DNA of 64,000 bases from CAVSKL01 sp963728475 [NCBI: Candidatus Eiseniibacteriota bacterium] (GCA_963728475.1 CAVSKL010000001.1:496001-560000); one strand, 5' to 3'. Counted from the stretch's first letter, positions 47,328 through 55,814 are shown. Program-made: numbers and translations. The notes: generated by a model from the sequence alone, not told the origin.

Positions 47328-47513
47328 TTACCTACCGATCTGTTTGACGGACTTCTTCACGTGCTTCGCCTCACCCTTCGCATCATTCACCGCCCCTTCC
47401 ACCCGGCCCTTGACCTCGTCCCTCTTGCCCTCCCGCTTGAGCTTGTCACTTCCGGTCAAGTCACCTGCTACCTGCTTGATTTTGCCTTTGCTCTTGTCCA
47501 TATGCTCACCCAT
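47328..47513 (-). CDS. CsbD-family stress protein
   Basis: 61 residues, ATG 47513 with AAGGAG 7 bases upstream. Contains the CsbD hallmark KGKIKQVAGDLTGSDKLKREGKRDEVKG, then a lysine/valine-rich tail. CsbD proteins are small, hydrophilic, disordered general stress proteins (sigma-B regulon in Bacillus; widespread in proteobacteria) of unknown mechanism. Here part of an accessory cargo with a PRC-barrel and a tiny membrane protein. Confidence 0.9.
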   Translation of the reverse strand: MGEHMDKSKGKIKQVAGDLTGSDKLKREGKRDEVKGRVEGAVNDAKGEAKHVKKSVKQIGR

Positions 47514-47755
47514 GGTAATTCTCCTTTACTCAGGTAAAGTGTGCTCTCGCTTCAATTGAACCCGGGCGGGGGGATTCGCCCGGGGGTTCAACGCGGTTTC
47601 CCGCCAGCCTGCTCATCGTCCTTCCGCTCCGACTTCCGCTCCGGGCAGGCCTCATGCAGGGCTGCCAACTGATTACGTCGTCTCGGCACACCCCGTACCC
47701 CTCAAGCGCAACGAACCCGCGGCATCGGGGCTCACGACCGCGCTGTACGGCCATC

Positions 47756-48118
47756 CTACGACTTCCAGTAAGGTTCCTTGCCGTAGTACTTGTGGATGTC
47801 CTCACCCCAGGATCTATCCGCAAAGTCCGGCCATTTCTCGTTCTTGTCAAACCCCGGAGCTTCACTGAGCTTCTTCTTGTCCACGTCGAGGACGAGCTTG
47901 TGTTCGGTGTTCGAGAACTCGAACGCCGACCAAGGCATGGCGAAGAGCTTGCCGCTGAAAGAGAGGACCGCATAGGCCAGACGGCCCGCATTGGCCTCGA
48001 TGACCAACTCATGGATCTTGCCCAGCTTTTCGTCTTCCCGATTGACTACCGATTCTCCGATGATCGTCGATGCCGGAACGACTCCGTACATCTCCTGTGG
48101 CTGCCTGGTCGTTACCAT
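47756..48118 (-). CDS. PRC-barrel domain protein
   Basis: 120 residues from ATG 48118 with AAGGAG 6 bases upstream. The PRC-barrel spans STIIGESVVNREDEKLGKIHELVIEANAGRLAYAVLSFSGKLFAMPWSAFEF and ends with a Lys/Asp/Trp-rich tail (KWPDFADRSWGEDIHKYYG). PRC-barrels of this stand-alone type accompany CsbD and similar stress genes on plasmids and islands. Function unknown; cytoplasmic. Confidence 0.88.
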   Translation of the reverse strand: MVTTRQPQEMYGVVPASTIIGESVVNREDEKLGKIHELVIEANAGRLAYAVLSFSGKLFAMPWSAFEFSNTEHKLVLDVDKKKLSEAPGFDKNEKWPDFADRSWGEDIHKYYGKEPYWKS

Positions 48119-48442
48119 TGGGTGCTCCTTCATTTGCACTACTGATACATCCGAACCCATCATTTGTACTACGCAACTTGTGTGCCGCCTGTGCGTTCAC
48201 TCGTAAGTGTTTGCAGGTACGTTCACTTGGCAAAGCGAGTCCGAAGCGGAAACGTCCGACGGCAATCACAATGATGCCGGACACCATCAGAGTGGGGTCA
48301 CTCGCCCGGCTCGGCGGGGTCAAATGAGGGGGACCGCGCCTCAACTCTGGGAGAGAGGTCGTAGGCGCTATCAATGCTGACCTGCACCCAGGAATTGGTC
48401 CGGTGGTAGCCTCAGAGCCTGGGCGATCTTGGAGGATCAGGA
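48119..48442. other. gene-free stretch upstream of the stress cargo
   Basis: About 320 bases, A+T-richer than the genome at 48120-48270. No gene or clear promoter is seen; the cargo promoter presumably lies here. Confidence 0.4.
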
Positions 48443-48484
48443 AAGGGTAAGCAGAAGCGGCACACCGCCGAGCAGATCATCACC
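48443..48484 (+). pseudogene. fragment of an IS3-family orfA start
   Basis: About 14 codons reading KGKQKRHTAEQII match the usual N-terminus of IS3 OrfA proteins. It is cut at about 48484 where an opposite-strand IS3 fragment begins. Too short for a firm call. Confidence 0.35.
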
Positions 48485-48912
48485 GGGAGACGGTCCTCCA
48501 ACTCCCGCCGGCTGGTCGGCCGATTCCGATAGCCGTAGAACCCGGACCGGGACACCTCCAGGACCCGGCACATCCTGGCGACGGCGTAACCGGTTTCGTT
48601 CCGCTCGATCACCCGGAACCCCGCGAGCGTTCCATCGCGAAGTACCCCGCCGTGTTCTTTGCAAGTTCAAGCTCCAGAGCGAGTTGCCGATTCTCCCCCT
48701 CCACTCTCCGGAGTTCCTCCTCCTCCGCCACCTTCACCCGACCCTTTCCCGAAAACGGATCCACCGGATCGGCCAAAACCTGCTGCTTCCAGAGACCCAG
48801 CAAACCACCCCGGCTCCCGGGCAACTTCCGCCTCGGTCGGGCTCCGCTCCACCACCTGGCGAACCGCCTCGGTTTTGAATTCCCGGGTGTACGACCGTCG
48901 AGCCTTCTTCAT
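48485..48912 (-). pseudogene. IS3-family orfA-orfB remnant with frameshift
   Basis: OrfA begins at ATG 48912 (MKKARRSYTREFKTEAVRQVVE), changes frame around 48820 and continues as GRVKVAEEEELRRVEGENRQLALELELAKNTAGYF (leucine-zipper part). OrfB's first ~40 residues follow in a third frame (IERNETGYAVARMCRVLEVSRSGFYGYRNRPTSRRELED) and stop at the junction near 48485. The catalytic DDE region is absent. Dead debris marking the right side of the accessory block. Confidence 0.75.
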
Positions 48913-49011
48913 GGACTCCCTCCTCGGCGGGATCATCCCACCCTTTCGAGGTGTCCATCAAATCGGGGGAGCTCCAAGTTCGATTCTTGAGGAGGACGAC
49001 GGCCGACCGGC

Positions 49012-49401
49012 CTACTTCCAGGAGATCTTCTTCTCCCCCCCGTATTCGATGATTTGCTTCAGCTTGTAGTACCCGATCCACCGGTTGAGGGTGATCGGGG
49101 TGGTCTTCAACAGTTTGGCGGCCTGCACGATGGAGCCGGCCTTGTTGAGCGCGGCCAGCACCGTGTCCTTGTCCTTTGCCGGTTGCCGGCCGTCGCCGGA
49201 AGTGGCGTAGGCAGGAAACTCCTGCTCGATCCAGTGCCTTGCCTTGTAAGTGGCCAAGGCCTTGATGATCTTCTCAGCCTCCAAACCCGTCTTGTCCATC
49301 AGATGCTTGAGACGGGTCTCCGAGTTGCCGGATAGGGTCTCGAACGCCCGGCCGATCTGTTCCGTGCTGATCCGCTTCTTCGCCGGCGACTTGCGCGCCA
49401 C
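49012..49401 (-). CDS. small Fis/homeodomain-type HTH protein
   Basis: 129 residues from GTG 49401 with GGAGG 6 bases upstream (an in-frame ATG ten codons earlier lacks a site). Basic N-terminus (ARKSPAKKRIS), a helical middle, and a C-terminal helix-turn-helix, DTVLAALNKAGSIVQAAKLLKTTPITLNRWIGYYKL, which resembles the Fis-type DNA-binding domain of sigma-54 activators but without a AAA+ or receiver part. Likely a DNA-binding regulator. First host-like gene right of the mobile block; whether it belongs to the island or the chromosome is unclear. Confidence 0.65.
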   Translation of the reverse strand: MARKSPAKKRISTEQIGRAFETLSGNSETRLKHLMDKTGLEAEKIIKALATYKARHWIEQEFPAYATSGDGRQPAKDKDTVLAALNKAGSIVQAAKLLKTTPITLNRWIGYYKLKQIIEYGGEKKISWK

Positions 49402-49661
49402 GCTGCACCTCCCCAGAAGTTGACTCGGCATTTGCGTGGGTAGTGTCCCTCAGGGCCGGCCCTCTTGCCAAGGGGCCGGGGGGTACCGATCCCCGGCCCA
49501 CTTCCGGGATTCCCGGCTCCACGGGGCCCAAAGTTCCAGGGTTCTCCGTTCGCTCTCCCCGCCCCAAGCGTAGGAAGGACTGATCGGCCCCGGCCCGGCC
49601 CCCACTGTCCAGCCGCCCCGGAGGCCCCCGAATCGCCCGCATCCCGCGAGAGGAGCACCGC

Positions 49662-52088
49662 ATGCGTCCACTTACCCATGGGCTCGCGGCGGCCGTGGCC
49701 GCCGTCCTGGCCCTCGCCGCCGCCCCCGCCGCGCGGGCGGCCTGGCCCCCCGACCCGGCTGTGAACTTCCCCATCTGCACCTCCGCCAACGACCAGTCCG
49801 CCCCGGTGGCGGTCTCCGACGGCGCCGGCGGCGCCATCGTGGCCTGGACCGACGACCGGAACGGGGCCGGCGCCGCCGACATCTACGCCCAGCGGCTCGA
49901 CGCGCTGGGAAACGAAGTTTGGACCCCCGGCGGGATAGCGATCCGCACCGGCGGCGGCCACCAGTACGGGGTGGCCATCGCCACCGACGACGCCGGCGGC
50001 GCCTTCATCGCCTGGTCCGACAACAGCAACGGCGCCGGGGACCAGGACCTCTGGATGCAGCACGTGACCGCCTCCGGCACGCTCCTCTATCCCTCCATCG
50101 GCTACGAATACGGCGGGGGTAGCGGTGACCAGACCAACCCGGCGCTGGCCCCCGACGGGAACGGCAACGTCATCATCGTCTGGACCGACACCCGCACCTC
50201 GGCCACCCCCGACATCTACGCCCAGCTCGTCTATTCGGGGGGCACTCCGCAGTGGGGACTCTGGGGCGTTCCCATTTGCACCGCGTCCAACACCCAGTTC
50301 ACCAACCGGATCGCCCCGGACGGGGCGGGCGGCGCGGTGATCTGCTGGCTGGACCTGCGCGGATCCGACGAGGACGTGTATGCCCAGCGGGTGGACGGCG
50401 CCGGCACCGTCCTCTGGGCCGCGAACGGCGTGGCCGTGACCACCGCGGTCAACGAGCAGATCGAACCCCAGATCGTCTCCGACGGCGTGGGCGGCGCGAT
50501 CATCGTCTGGACCGACAACCGGAACGCCAACTACGACATCTACGGCCAGCACCTGGACGCGCGGGGCTACCCCTTCTGGGGCATCAGCCAGCTCGCGATC
50601 TGCACCAACGCCCAGGCCCAGGACCAGCCCGCCGCGGTCTCGGACGGGGCCGGCGGCGCCGTGGTGTGCTGGCGCGACCAGCGCGCGACCAACGCCGCCA
50701 TCTACGGGCAGCGCGTGACCGGCGGGGGCGCTTTCCTCTGGGATCCCACCGGGCTCGCGGTGCACTACACCACGTTCAGCGACGCCGCCTCCCCCGCGGT
50801 GGTCTCCGACGGGGGCGTGGGGGGGGTGGCCGCCTGGCAGGAGACCGCGCCCGGCGGCTACGACGTCTACGCGCAGCGGCCGGTGGGCCCGGGGCAGCGG
50901 GCGTGGCTGGTGTCGGGCGACCTGGCGGTGAGCACCGCCGCCGGCGACCAGACCGCCCCCGCGGTGGTCTCCGACGGCCGGGGCGGCGCCCTGGCGTTCT
51001 GGCCGGACTCCCGGAACGGGAACCTGGACATCTACGGCGAGCGGATCGAGCACCTCGGGCGCCTGGGGAACCCGGAGCCCGCCATCACCTCGATCACCGA
51101 CGTGCCCGCCGACCAGGGCGGCGCGGTGACCGTGGGCTGGACCCCCAGCTACCTGGACATCGTCCCGCCCACGCTCATCGACGACTACCGGGTCTGGCGC
51201 TCGGCTCCACCCCAGGTCCTGGCCGCAGGCGTGCTGGGCCTGGCCGGGCGCACGACCCTGGACCCCGAGGAGGCGGCGGCCACCGGCAAGTTCCTCCTCA
51301 CCCCGCAGTTCGGCCAGAGCTACGCCTGGGAGCTGGCGGGCACGGTGACCGCGGCCGGACCGCCCGCGGAGTACACCTTTACCGCCGCCACCACCTCGGA
51401 CTCGGTGGCGGCGCCCAACCCGCTCACCGCGTTCATGATCCAGGCCCGCACCGGCACCGGACAGGGCGCGGACAGCTGGTTCTCCTTCCCCGACTCCGGC
51501 TACTCGGTGGACAACCTATCGCCGGCGATGCCGGCACCGCTCACCGGCACCTACGACGCGGGGGTGGCCCGGCTCCACTGGAATCCGAACCTCGAGACCG
51601 ACCTGGCCGGCTATCGCATCTACCGCGACGTCTCGGCGAATTTCACGCCCGGCCCAGGGAACTTCCTCGACGCCAAGACCGACACCGGCTACGTGGACAA
51701 CGCGGGGAGCGCCTACTTCTACCGGGTGACCGCGGTGGACATTCACGGCAACGAATCCCCCGCCGCCGCCTGGCCGGGCGACGCGGGCGCGGTGCCCGAC
51801 TCGCGGGTCACCGCGTACCGCCTCGAGGCCCCGGTCCCCAACCCGGCCCGGAGCGCGACCGCGCTCGTCTTCACCCTTCCCGAAGAAGGAAACGCTCGGC
51901 TGGAGATCTTCGACATGTCCGGCCGGCGGGTGAAGCTCCTGTTCGAGGGCGCGGTGACCGCCGGGCAGCACCTGGAGAATTTCCGCCTCGCCGACGACGC
52001 CGGGCGCCCGCTGGCCAGTGGCGTCTACATGGTGCGGCTCGTAACCGACGCGCGTGCGCTCACCCGGCGCCTGGTGGTGGTGCGCTAG
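49662..52088 (+). CDS. secreted repeat protein with FN3-like and FlgD-like C-terminal domains (copy 1)
   Basis: 808 residues, signal peptide 1-26 (AARA). About eight repeats of ~50 residues with a core DGAGGAIVAWTDDRNG followed by DIYAQRLDALG, a propeller-like series. Then an FN3-like segment (VTVGWTPSYLDIVPPTLIDDYRVWRS ... RLHWNPNLETDLAGYRIYRD) and a C-terminal domain PVPNPARSATALVFTLPEEGNARLEIFDMSGRRV ending LTRRLVVVR. Expected to be exported and surface-attached through the FlgD/type IX-like tail. Its stop is 2 bases before the next paralogue, so the two are translationally coupled. Confidence 0.85.
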   Translation: MRPLTHGLAAAVAAVLALAAAPAARAAWPPDPAVNFPICTSANDQSAPVAVSDGAGGAIVAWTDDRNGAGAADIYAQRLDALGNEVWTPGGIAIRTGGGHQYGVAIATDDAGGAFIAWSDNSNGAGDQDLWMQHVTASGTLLYPSIGYEYGGGSGDQTNPALAPDGNGNVIIVWTDTRTSATPDIYAQLVYSGGTPQWGLWGVPICTASNTQFTNRIAPDGAGGAVICWLDLRGSDEDVYAQRVDGAGTVLWAANGVAVTTAVNEQIEPQIVSDGVGGAIIVWTDNRNANYDIYGQHLDARGYPFWGISQLAICTNAQAQDQPAAVSDGAGGAVVCWRDQRATNAAIYGQRVTGGGAFLWDPTGLAVHYTTFSDAASPAVVSDGGVGGVAAWQETAPGGYDVYAQRPVGPGQRAWLVSGDLAVSTAAGDQTAPAVVSDGRGGALAFWPDSRNGNLDIYGERIEHLGRLGNPEPAITSITDVPADQGGAVTVGWTPSYLDIVPPTLIDDYRVWRSAPPQVLAAGVLGLAGRTTLDPEEAAATGKFLLTPQFGQSYAWELAGTVTAAGPPAEYTFTAATTSDSVAAPNPLTAFMIQARTGTGQGADSWFSFPDSGYSVDNLSPAMPAPLTGTYDAGVARLHWNPNLETDLAGYRIYRDVSANFTPGPGNFLDAKTDTGYVDNAGSAYFYRVTAVDIHGNESPAAAWPGDAGAVPDSRVTAYRLEAPVPNPARSATALVFTLPEEGNARLEIFDMSGRRVKLLFEGAVTAGQHLENFRLADDAGRPLASGVYMVRLVTDARALTRRLVVVR

Positions 52089-52090
52089 CC

Positions 52091-54424
52091 ATGAGAACCA
52101 ACCCCATGCACAACAACTTCGTTCGCACGCTGTTCACCGCCCTCGCCGGCGCGCTCGCGCTCGCCGCCGGGTCCGCCCCCGCCGGCGCCGGTTGGAATCC
52201 GGACCCCTACGCGGGCGGAGTGGCCCTGACCACCGATCCCCAGACCCAGGCCTACTCCGTGGTGGCGGCCGACGGCTCCGGCGGCACCTACGTGGCTTGG
52301 CTCGATACCTGGGACCACGGAGTCTACGTCCAGCACCTGAACGACGCCGGGGAGCCGCTCTGGACCGCGGGCGGGGTCGTCGCGGGGGGAGCCCTGGCCA
52401 GCAACGGCCGGGTGGCCGCGGTCCCCGACGGCGCCGGAGGGGTGATGGTGTTTTGGCCGCACGGCAGCACCACCTCCGTCGTCATCCAGGGGCAGCGGCT
52501 GGATGCCGACGGGAACCCGCTGTGGGGGCTCAGCGGGGTCGCCGTCACCACCGCCAGCAGCATGAAGCAATCGCTGGGCGCGGTGTCCGACGGTGCCGGC
52601 GGAGCGGTGCTTTGCTGGTCGCAGGCCAGCTCCAATCACGGCATCACCGGACCCTACACCGTGCGCGCGATCCGGGTGGACGCCGCCGGGGGCGACGTCT
52701 TCCCCATGGTCTACCTGGGCGGCGGGTCCGGGGTGGACGAGACGAACCCCGTCATCGCGCCCGACGGGGCGGGCGGCGCGGTGGTGGTCTGGCAGGATCC
52801 CCGGACGGGGGCGGATCTCGTGTACGCCCAGCGGCTGAGCGCCGCCGGCTCGGCGCTCTGGACCGCGGGAGGGAAGAGCGTGGCCGCCGGGTACGCCCAG
52901 CTCCATCCGGACGTGGTGAGCGACGGCGCGGGCGGGGTCGCGGTCGCCTGGCTGGACTACCGGGGCTTCATCGCGTTCTACGCCATCGACGCCCAGCGCC
53001 TGGACGGCAGCGGGAACCCGCTCTGGACCGGCTCGGGGGTGCTGCTGTGCAACGTGTCCGGAACCCGGGCCCTCCCCGCCATCGCCTCGGACGGGGCGGG
53101 CGGCGCGATCGTGGGCTGGGAGGACGGCCGGAACGGGAACTCCGACATCTACGCCCGGCGCATCACCTCGGCGGGGACGGTGACCTGGACGTCCAACGGA
53201 GTGCCGGTGTGCACCGCCGCCGGCACCCAACAGACGACCCGCATCGTCGCCGACGGGGCCGGGGGCGCGATCCTGGTCTGGCAGGACGACCGCACCGGTC
53301 TCGGCACCGACATCTACGCCCAGCACCTGGACGCGGCCGGCTCCCGGTCGCTCGCCGCGGACGGCGCCCCGGTCTCCGCCGCCCCGGGGGCGCAACAGTT
53401 CCCTGGAATGGGCTGGGACGGCACCGCTGCCGTGATCACCTGGACCGACTACCGCTCCTCCAACAACGACGTGTACGCCCAGCGCCTGGATCCATTCGGC
53501 TATCTGGGGAATCCCGCCCCCCGCATCGTGTCGGTGCAGGACATCCCCGACGACCAGGGCGGCCGGATCAAGGTGGGCTGGAGCGCCAGCTACGTCGACG
53601 CGGACCCGGTGTTCGCGATCCGGGACTACGAGGTCTTTCGGCAAACCTCCGGCAACTCCTGGCTCCTGGTCGCCACCGTTCCCTACGGCCCGGCCGCCAT
53701 CTACAGCGCGGTGGTGGGCTCGTCGGGGGATACCACCGGGGGCTACCAGCCCGCCTCGGTCTACCGGGTCCTCGCCCGGAGCTACGCCGATCCCGTCAAC
53801 GTCTCCTGGTACTCCGATCCCGACTCCGGCTACTCGGCCGACAACCTGGCCCCGCTCATCCCCGAGGGACTCGGGGCCGGCGTGCTTCCCGGGGGAGGCA
53901 CTTTTCTCTCCTGGATTCCAGGAACCGAGCCCGATCTTGCCGGCTATCGCGTGTACAAGGGCGCCTCGGAGGAGTTCGCGCCGGGGCCGGGAAACCTGCT
54001 GGCCGCCGTCACCGAACCCCGGTATGCCGACCCCGCCGGCGGCGCCGCGGTCTACAAGCTCACCGCGATGGACGTGCACGGGAACGAGTCCCCGGCCTCG
54101 ATCCTGGCGCAGGGCGATCCGGGAACGGCGGCGGACGCGCTCCCCAGGGTGCCGGTGCTGGCCGCTCCCAGCCCCAATCCCGCGCGCGGGCGCACCGTGC
54201 TCGCCTTCGCGCTCCCCGCGCCGGGGCACGCGGCGCTCGAGGTGTTTGACGTGGGCGGGCGGCTGGTCCGGCGTCTCGCCGACGGGGACTTCCCCGCCGG
54301 CGCCGGACGCCTCTCATGGGATCTGCGCGACGACCAGGGCCGGCCGGTCCCGGCCGGGGTGTACACCGCGCGGTTCGTCGCCGCGGGTGCGGTGCGGACG
54401 GGCCGCCTGGTGGTGGTGAAGTAG
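52091..54424 (+). CDS. secreted repeat protein with FN3-like and FlgD-like C-terminal domains (copy 2)
   Basis: 777 residues, ATG 52091 directly after the previous stop codon. Signal peptide (FTALAGALALAAGSAPAGA). Repeats again use DGAGGAVVVWQDPRTG / DIYAQHLDAAG cores. A FN3-like segment (IKVGWSASYVDADPVFAIRDYEVFRQ ... FLSWIPGTEPDLAGYRVYKG) precedes the C-terminal APSPNPARGRTVLAFALPAPGHAALEVFDVGGRLVRRL domain. Same architecture as copy 1, evidently a tandem duplication. A strong 18-bp hairpin follows the gene. Confidence 0.87.
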   Translation: MRTNPMHNNFVRTLFTALAGALALAAGSAPAGAGWNPDPYAGGVALTTDPQTQAYSVVAADGSGGTYVAWLDTWDHGVYVQHLNDAGEPLWTAGGVVAGGALASNGRVAAVPDGAGGVMVFWPHGSTTSVVIQGQRLDADGNPLWGLSGVAVTTASSMKQSLGAVSDGAGGAVLCWSQASSNHGITGPYTVRAIRVDAAGGDVFPMVYLGGGSGVDETNPVIAPDGAGGAVVVWQDPRTGADLVYAQRLSAAGSALWTAGGKSVAAGYAQLHPDVVSDGAGGVAVAWLDYRGFIAFYAIDAQRLDGSGNPLWTGSGVLLCNVSGTRALPAIASDGAGGAIVGWEDGRNGNSDIYARRITSAGTVTWTSNGVPVCTAAGTQQTTRIVADGAGGAILVWQDDRTGLGTDIYAQHLDAAGSRSLAADGAPVSAAPGAQQFPGMGWDGTAAVITWTDYRSSNNDVYAQRLDPFGYLGNPAPRIVSVQDIPDDQGGRIKVGWSASYVDADPVFAIRDYEVFRQTSGNSWLLVATVPYGPAAIYSAVVGSSGDTTGGYQPASVYRVLARSYADPVNVSWYSDPDSGYSADNLAPLIPEGLGAGVLPGGGTFLSWIPGTEPDLAGYRVYKGASEEFAPGPGNLLAAVTEPRYADPAGGAAVYKLTAMDVHGNESPASILAQGDPGTAADALPRVPVLAAPSPNPARGRTVLAFALPAPGHAALEVFDVGGRLVRRLADGDFPAGAGRLSWDLRDDQGRPVPAGVYTARFVAAGAVRTGRLVVVK

Positions 54425-54457
54425 CGGGCTATCCTCCAAGGAAAGAACGGATTACGC

Positions 54458-54500
54458 GCCACACGAAACCCCGGCGTTGACAGCCGGGGTTTCGTGTGGC
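54458..54500 (+). terminator. 18-bp perfect hairpin after the paired repeat-protein genes
   Basis: GCCACACGAAACCCCGGC (54458-54475) and its exact complement (54483-54500) around a 7-base loop, 34 bases past the stop. No U-run follows, so termination would rely on the stem strength; the high symmetry also allows action in both directions. Confidence 0.65.
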
Positions 54501-54673
54501 AACGTCGGATCAAGGACCACTCGCCCGCGTCCGGCCGATCGTTTCATGGTCGTGGCCGGCCGCAGTCCGTGACAAGAAATCGTCCACTCAAGCAAAGACA
54601 CTCATTCCTCCCGGCGTGCCGCGGGGCCGTTTCGGCCGTAGCGGAGGCGTCGCCGGAATAGGAGACCCAGCTC

Positions 54674-55120
54674 ATGAAACGAATCATCCTGTCCACGCTC
54701 GTCGTTCTTCTCGCCGCCGGGCTCGGCTGGAGCACGGCTCACGCCGAGACGGTGACCGGCGTGGTGCAGTCCATCAACAACACCACCGTGGTGATCCGGA
54801 CCGACGACGGCCAGACCAAGACCATCCAGCTCCAGTCCGGCGTCACCCGCCCCTCGGACATCGATCAGGGCAACCGGGTGACCGTGAACTACGACATGGC
54901 CGGCGGCCAGATGGTGGCGTCCAGCATCACCATGGCGGTCGACCAGAGCCAGACCAGCCGCACCAACATGTCCAGCCAGAACAACAGCCAGACCAACACG
55001 ACCGACCGGTACGGGGACAACGGCTCCCTTCCAAGGACCGCGAGCCCGATGGCGGCGCTTCTGGTGTGGGGGCTGCTCGCCCTCAGCGGTGGATTCCTGA
55101 TGCGGCGGATCCGGGTGTGA
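54674..55120 (+). CDS. secreted protein with LPRTA sortase signal
   Basis: 148 residues. Signal peptide 1-24 (AHA). The middle, ~60 residues (ETVTGVVQSINNTTVVIRTDDGQTKTIQLQ ... GNRVTVNYDM), looks like an OB-fold or DUF5666-like beta domain, then a Ser/Thr/Asn/Gln linker. The C-terminus is a three-part sorting signal: LPRTA at 119-123, hydrophobic SPMAALLVWGLLALSGGFLM, basic RRIRV. LPxTA is the usual motif of class D sortases. The sortase gene begins 2 bases after its stop, so this is almost certainly its substrate. Confidence 0.85.
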   Translation: MKRIILSTLVVLLAAGLGWSTAHAETVTGVVQSINNTTVVIRTDDGQTKTIQLQSGVTRPSDIDQGNRVTVNYDMAGGQMVASSITMAVDQSQTSRTNMSSQNNSQTNTTDRYGDNGSLPRTASPMAALLVWGLLALSGGFLMRRIRV

Positions 55121-55121
55121 C

Positions 55122-55814
55122 GTGAGGCACGCTTCCACCGGCGCCGGGAGGCCCCGGCGCCGGTGGATCGAGCGCTGGCTCTACCTGGTGGGGGCGGGGC
55201 TGATCGGCTACGTGATCCTCTCCCGGGTGGACGCGGCGATGTTCAACGCCCGGGCCAAGGCCGTGCTGGCGCACATGGCCTCCGACGGCGCCGAAGCTCG
55301 TCCGAGCCCCAAACCGGGGGACCTGCTGGGACGGATCGACATCGCCCGGATCGGCGTCTCCGCGGCCATCGTGGAAGGGGTCAGCTCGGGCGACCTGTCC
55401 AAAGCGGTGGGGCACATCCCCGGAACCGCCCTGCCGGGCGGGAACCGGAACGGGAACGTGGCCCTGGCCGGGCACCGCGACACCTATTTCCGCGGGCTCC
55501 GGGACATCCGGACCGACGACACCGTCACCGTCGCCACCCCGCGCGGCTCCTTCTGCTACGCCGTCGACTCCACCTGGGTGGTGGAACCCGAGGAGGTGGA
55601 CGTGCTCGAACCGGGCAAGGGGCCGGAACTCACCCTGGTCACCTGCTATCCCTTCCACTTCATCGGGCACGCCCCCAAACGATTCGTGGTTCGGGCGCGG
55701 CAGATCGGGCGGGACCCGGCGGAGGAGTCCCGGGCCGGGAAGGAAAAAGGCCGGATCCATGCCGGATCCGGCCTCTCCCCCACGAATGCCGCCGCTAGCG
55801 ATACATCGCCTTGA
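55122..55814 (+). CDS. class D-like sortase
   Basis: 230 residues, GTG 55122. N-terminal membrane helix (WLYLVGAGLIGYVILSRV) followed by a sortase beta-barrel: LLGRIDIARIGVSAAIVEG, GHIPGTALPGG, NVALAGHRDTYFRGL (catalytic His), TLVTCYPF (catalytic Cys) and FVVRARQ (Arg). All three catalytic residues are present. Single-gene partner of the LPRTA protein upstream; with only one visible substrate it may attach it to the periplasmic side or cell surface. The C-terminal ~35 residues (EEKGRIHAGSG...) overlap a terminator of the opposite strand. Confidence 0.9.
   Translation: MRHASTGAGRPRRRWIERWLYLVGAGLIGYVILSRVDAAMFNARAKAVLAHMASDGAEARPSPKPGDLLGRIDIARIGVSAAIVEGVSSGDLSKAVGHIPGTALPGGNRNGNVALAGHRDTYFRGLRDIRTDDTVTVATPRGSFCYAVDSTWVVEPEEVDVLEPGKGPELTLVTCYPFHFIGHAPKRFVVRARQIGRDPAEESRAGKEKGRIHAGSGLSPTNAAASDTSP
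55749..55773 (-). terminator. Rho-independent terminator of the secreted gene ending at 55795, inside the sortase 3' end
   Basis: Minus strand: stem GGCCGGATCC (55764-55773 and 55749-55758) with a 5-base loop, followed by TTTTT. It lies within the coding 3' end of the sortase on the plus strand. Confidence 0.8.

Larger units (their letters stand above)
36591..48912. mobile_element. accessory block of nested mobile elements adjoining the tRNA
   Basis: Starts at the tRNA 3' end and holds two integrase remnants, IS66, RIT, IS21, ISL3 and IS3 elements or remnants plus four non-mobile cargo genes. Host-like genes resume at 49012. No copy of the tRNA 3' end could be found by eye at the right side, so the right limit is set by the last IS debris. 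Confidence 0.6.

Noticed and set aside
48900-49660. Second attachment site (copy of the tRNA 3' end) at the right side of the block
   Set aside because: No match to GGGGTTCAAGTCCCTGAGCC could be found by eye; if one existed it has decayed or lies elsewhere.
50252-52090. Long upstream extension of the second repeat protein, overlapping the first
   Set aside because: The upstream residues are out-of-frame Arg/Gly-rich sequence of the first gene; a signal peptide begins right at ATG 52091.
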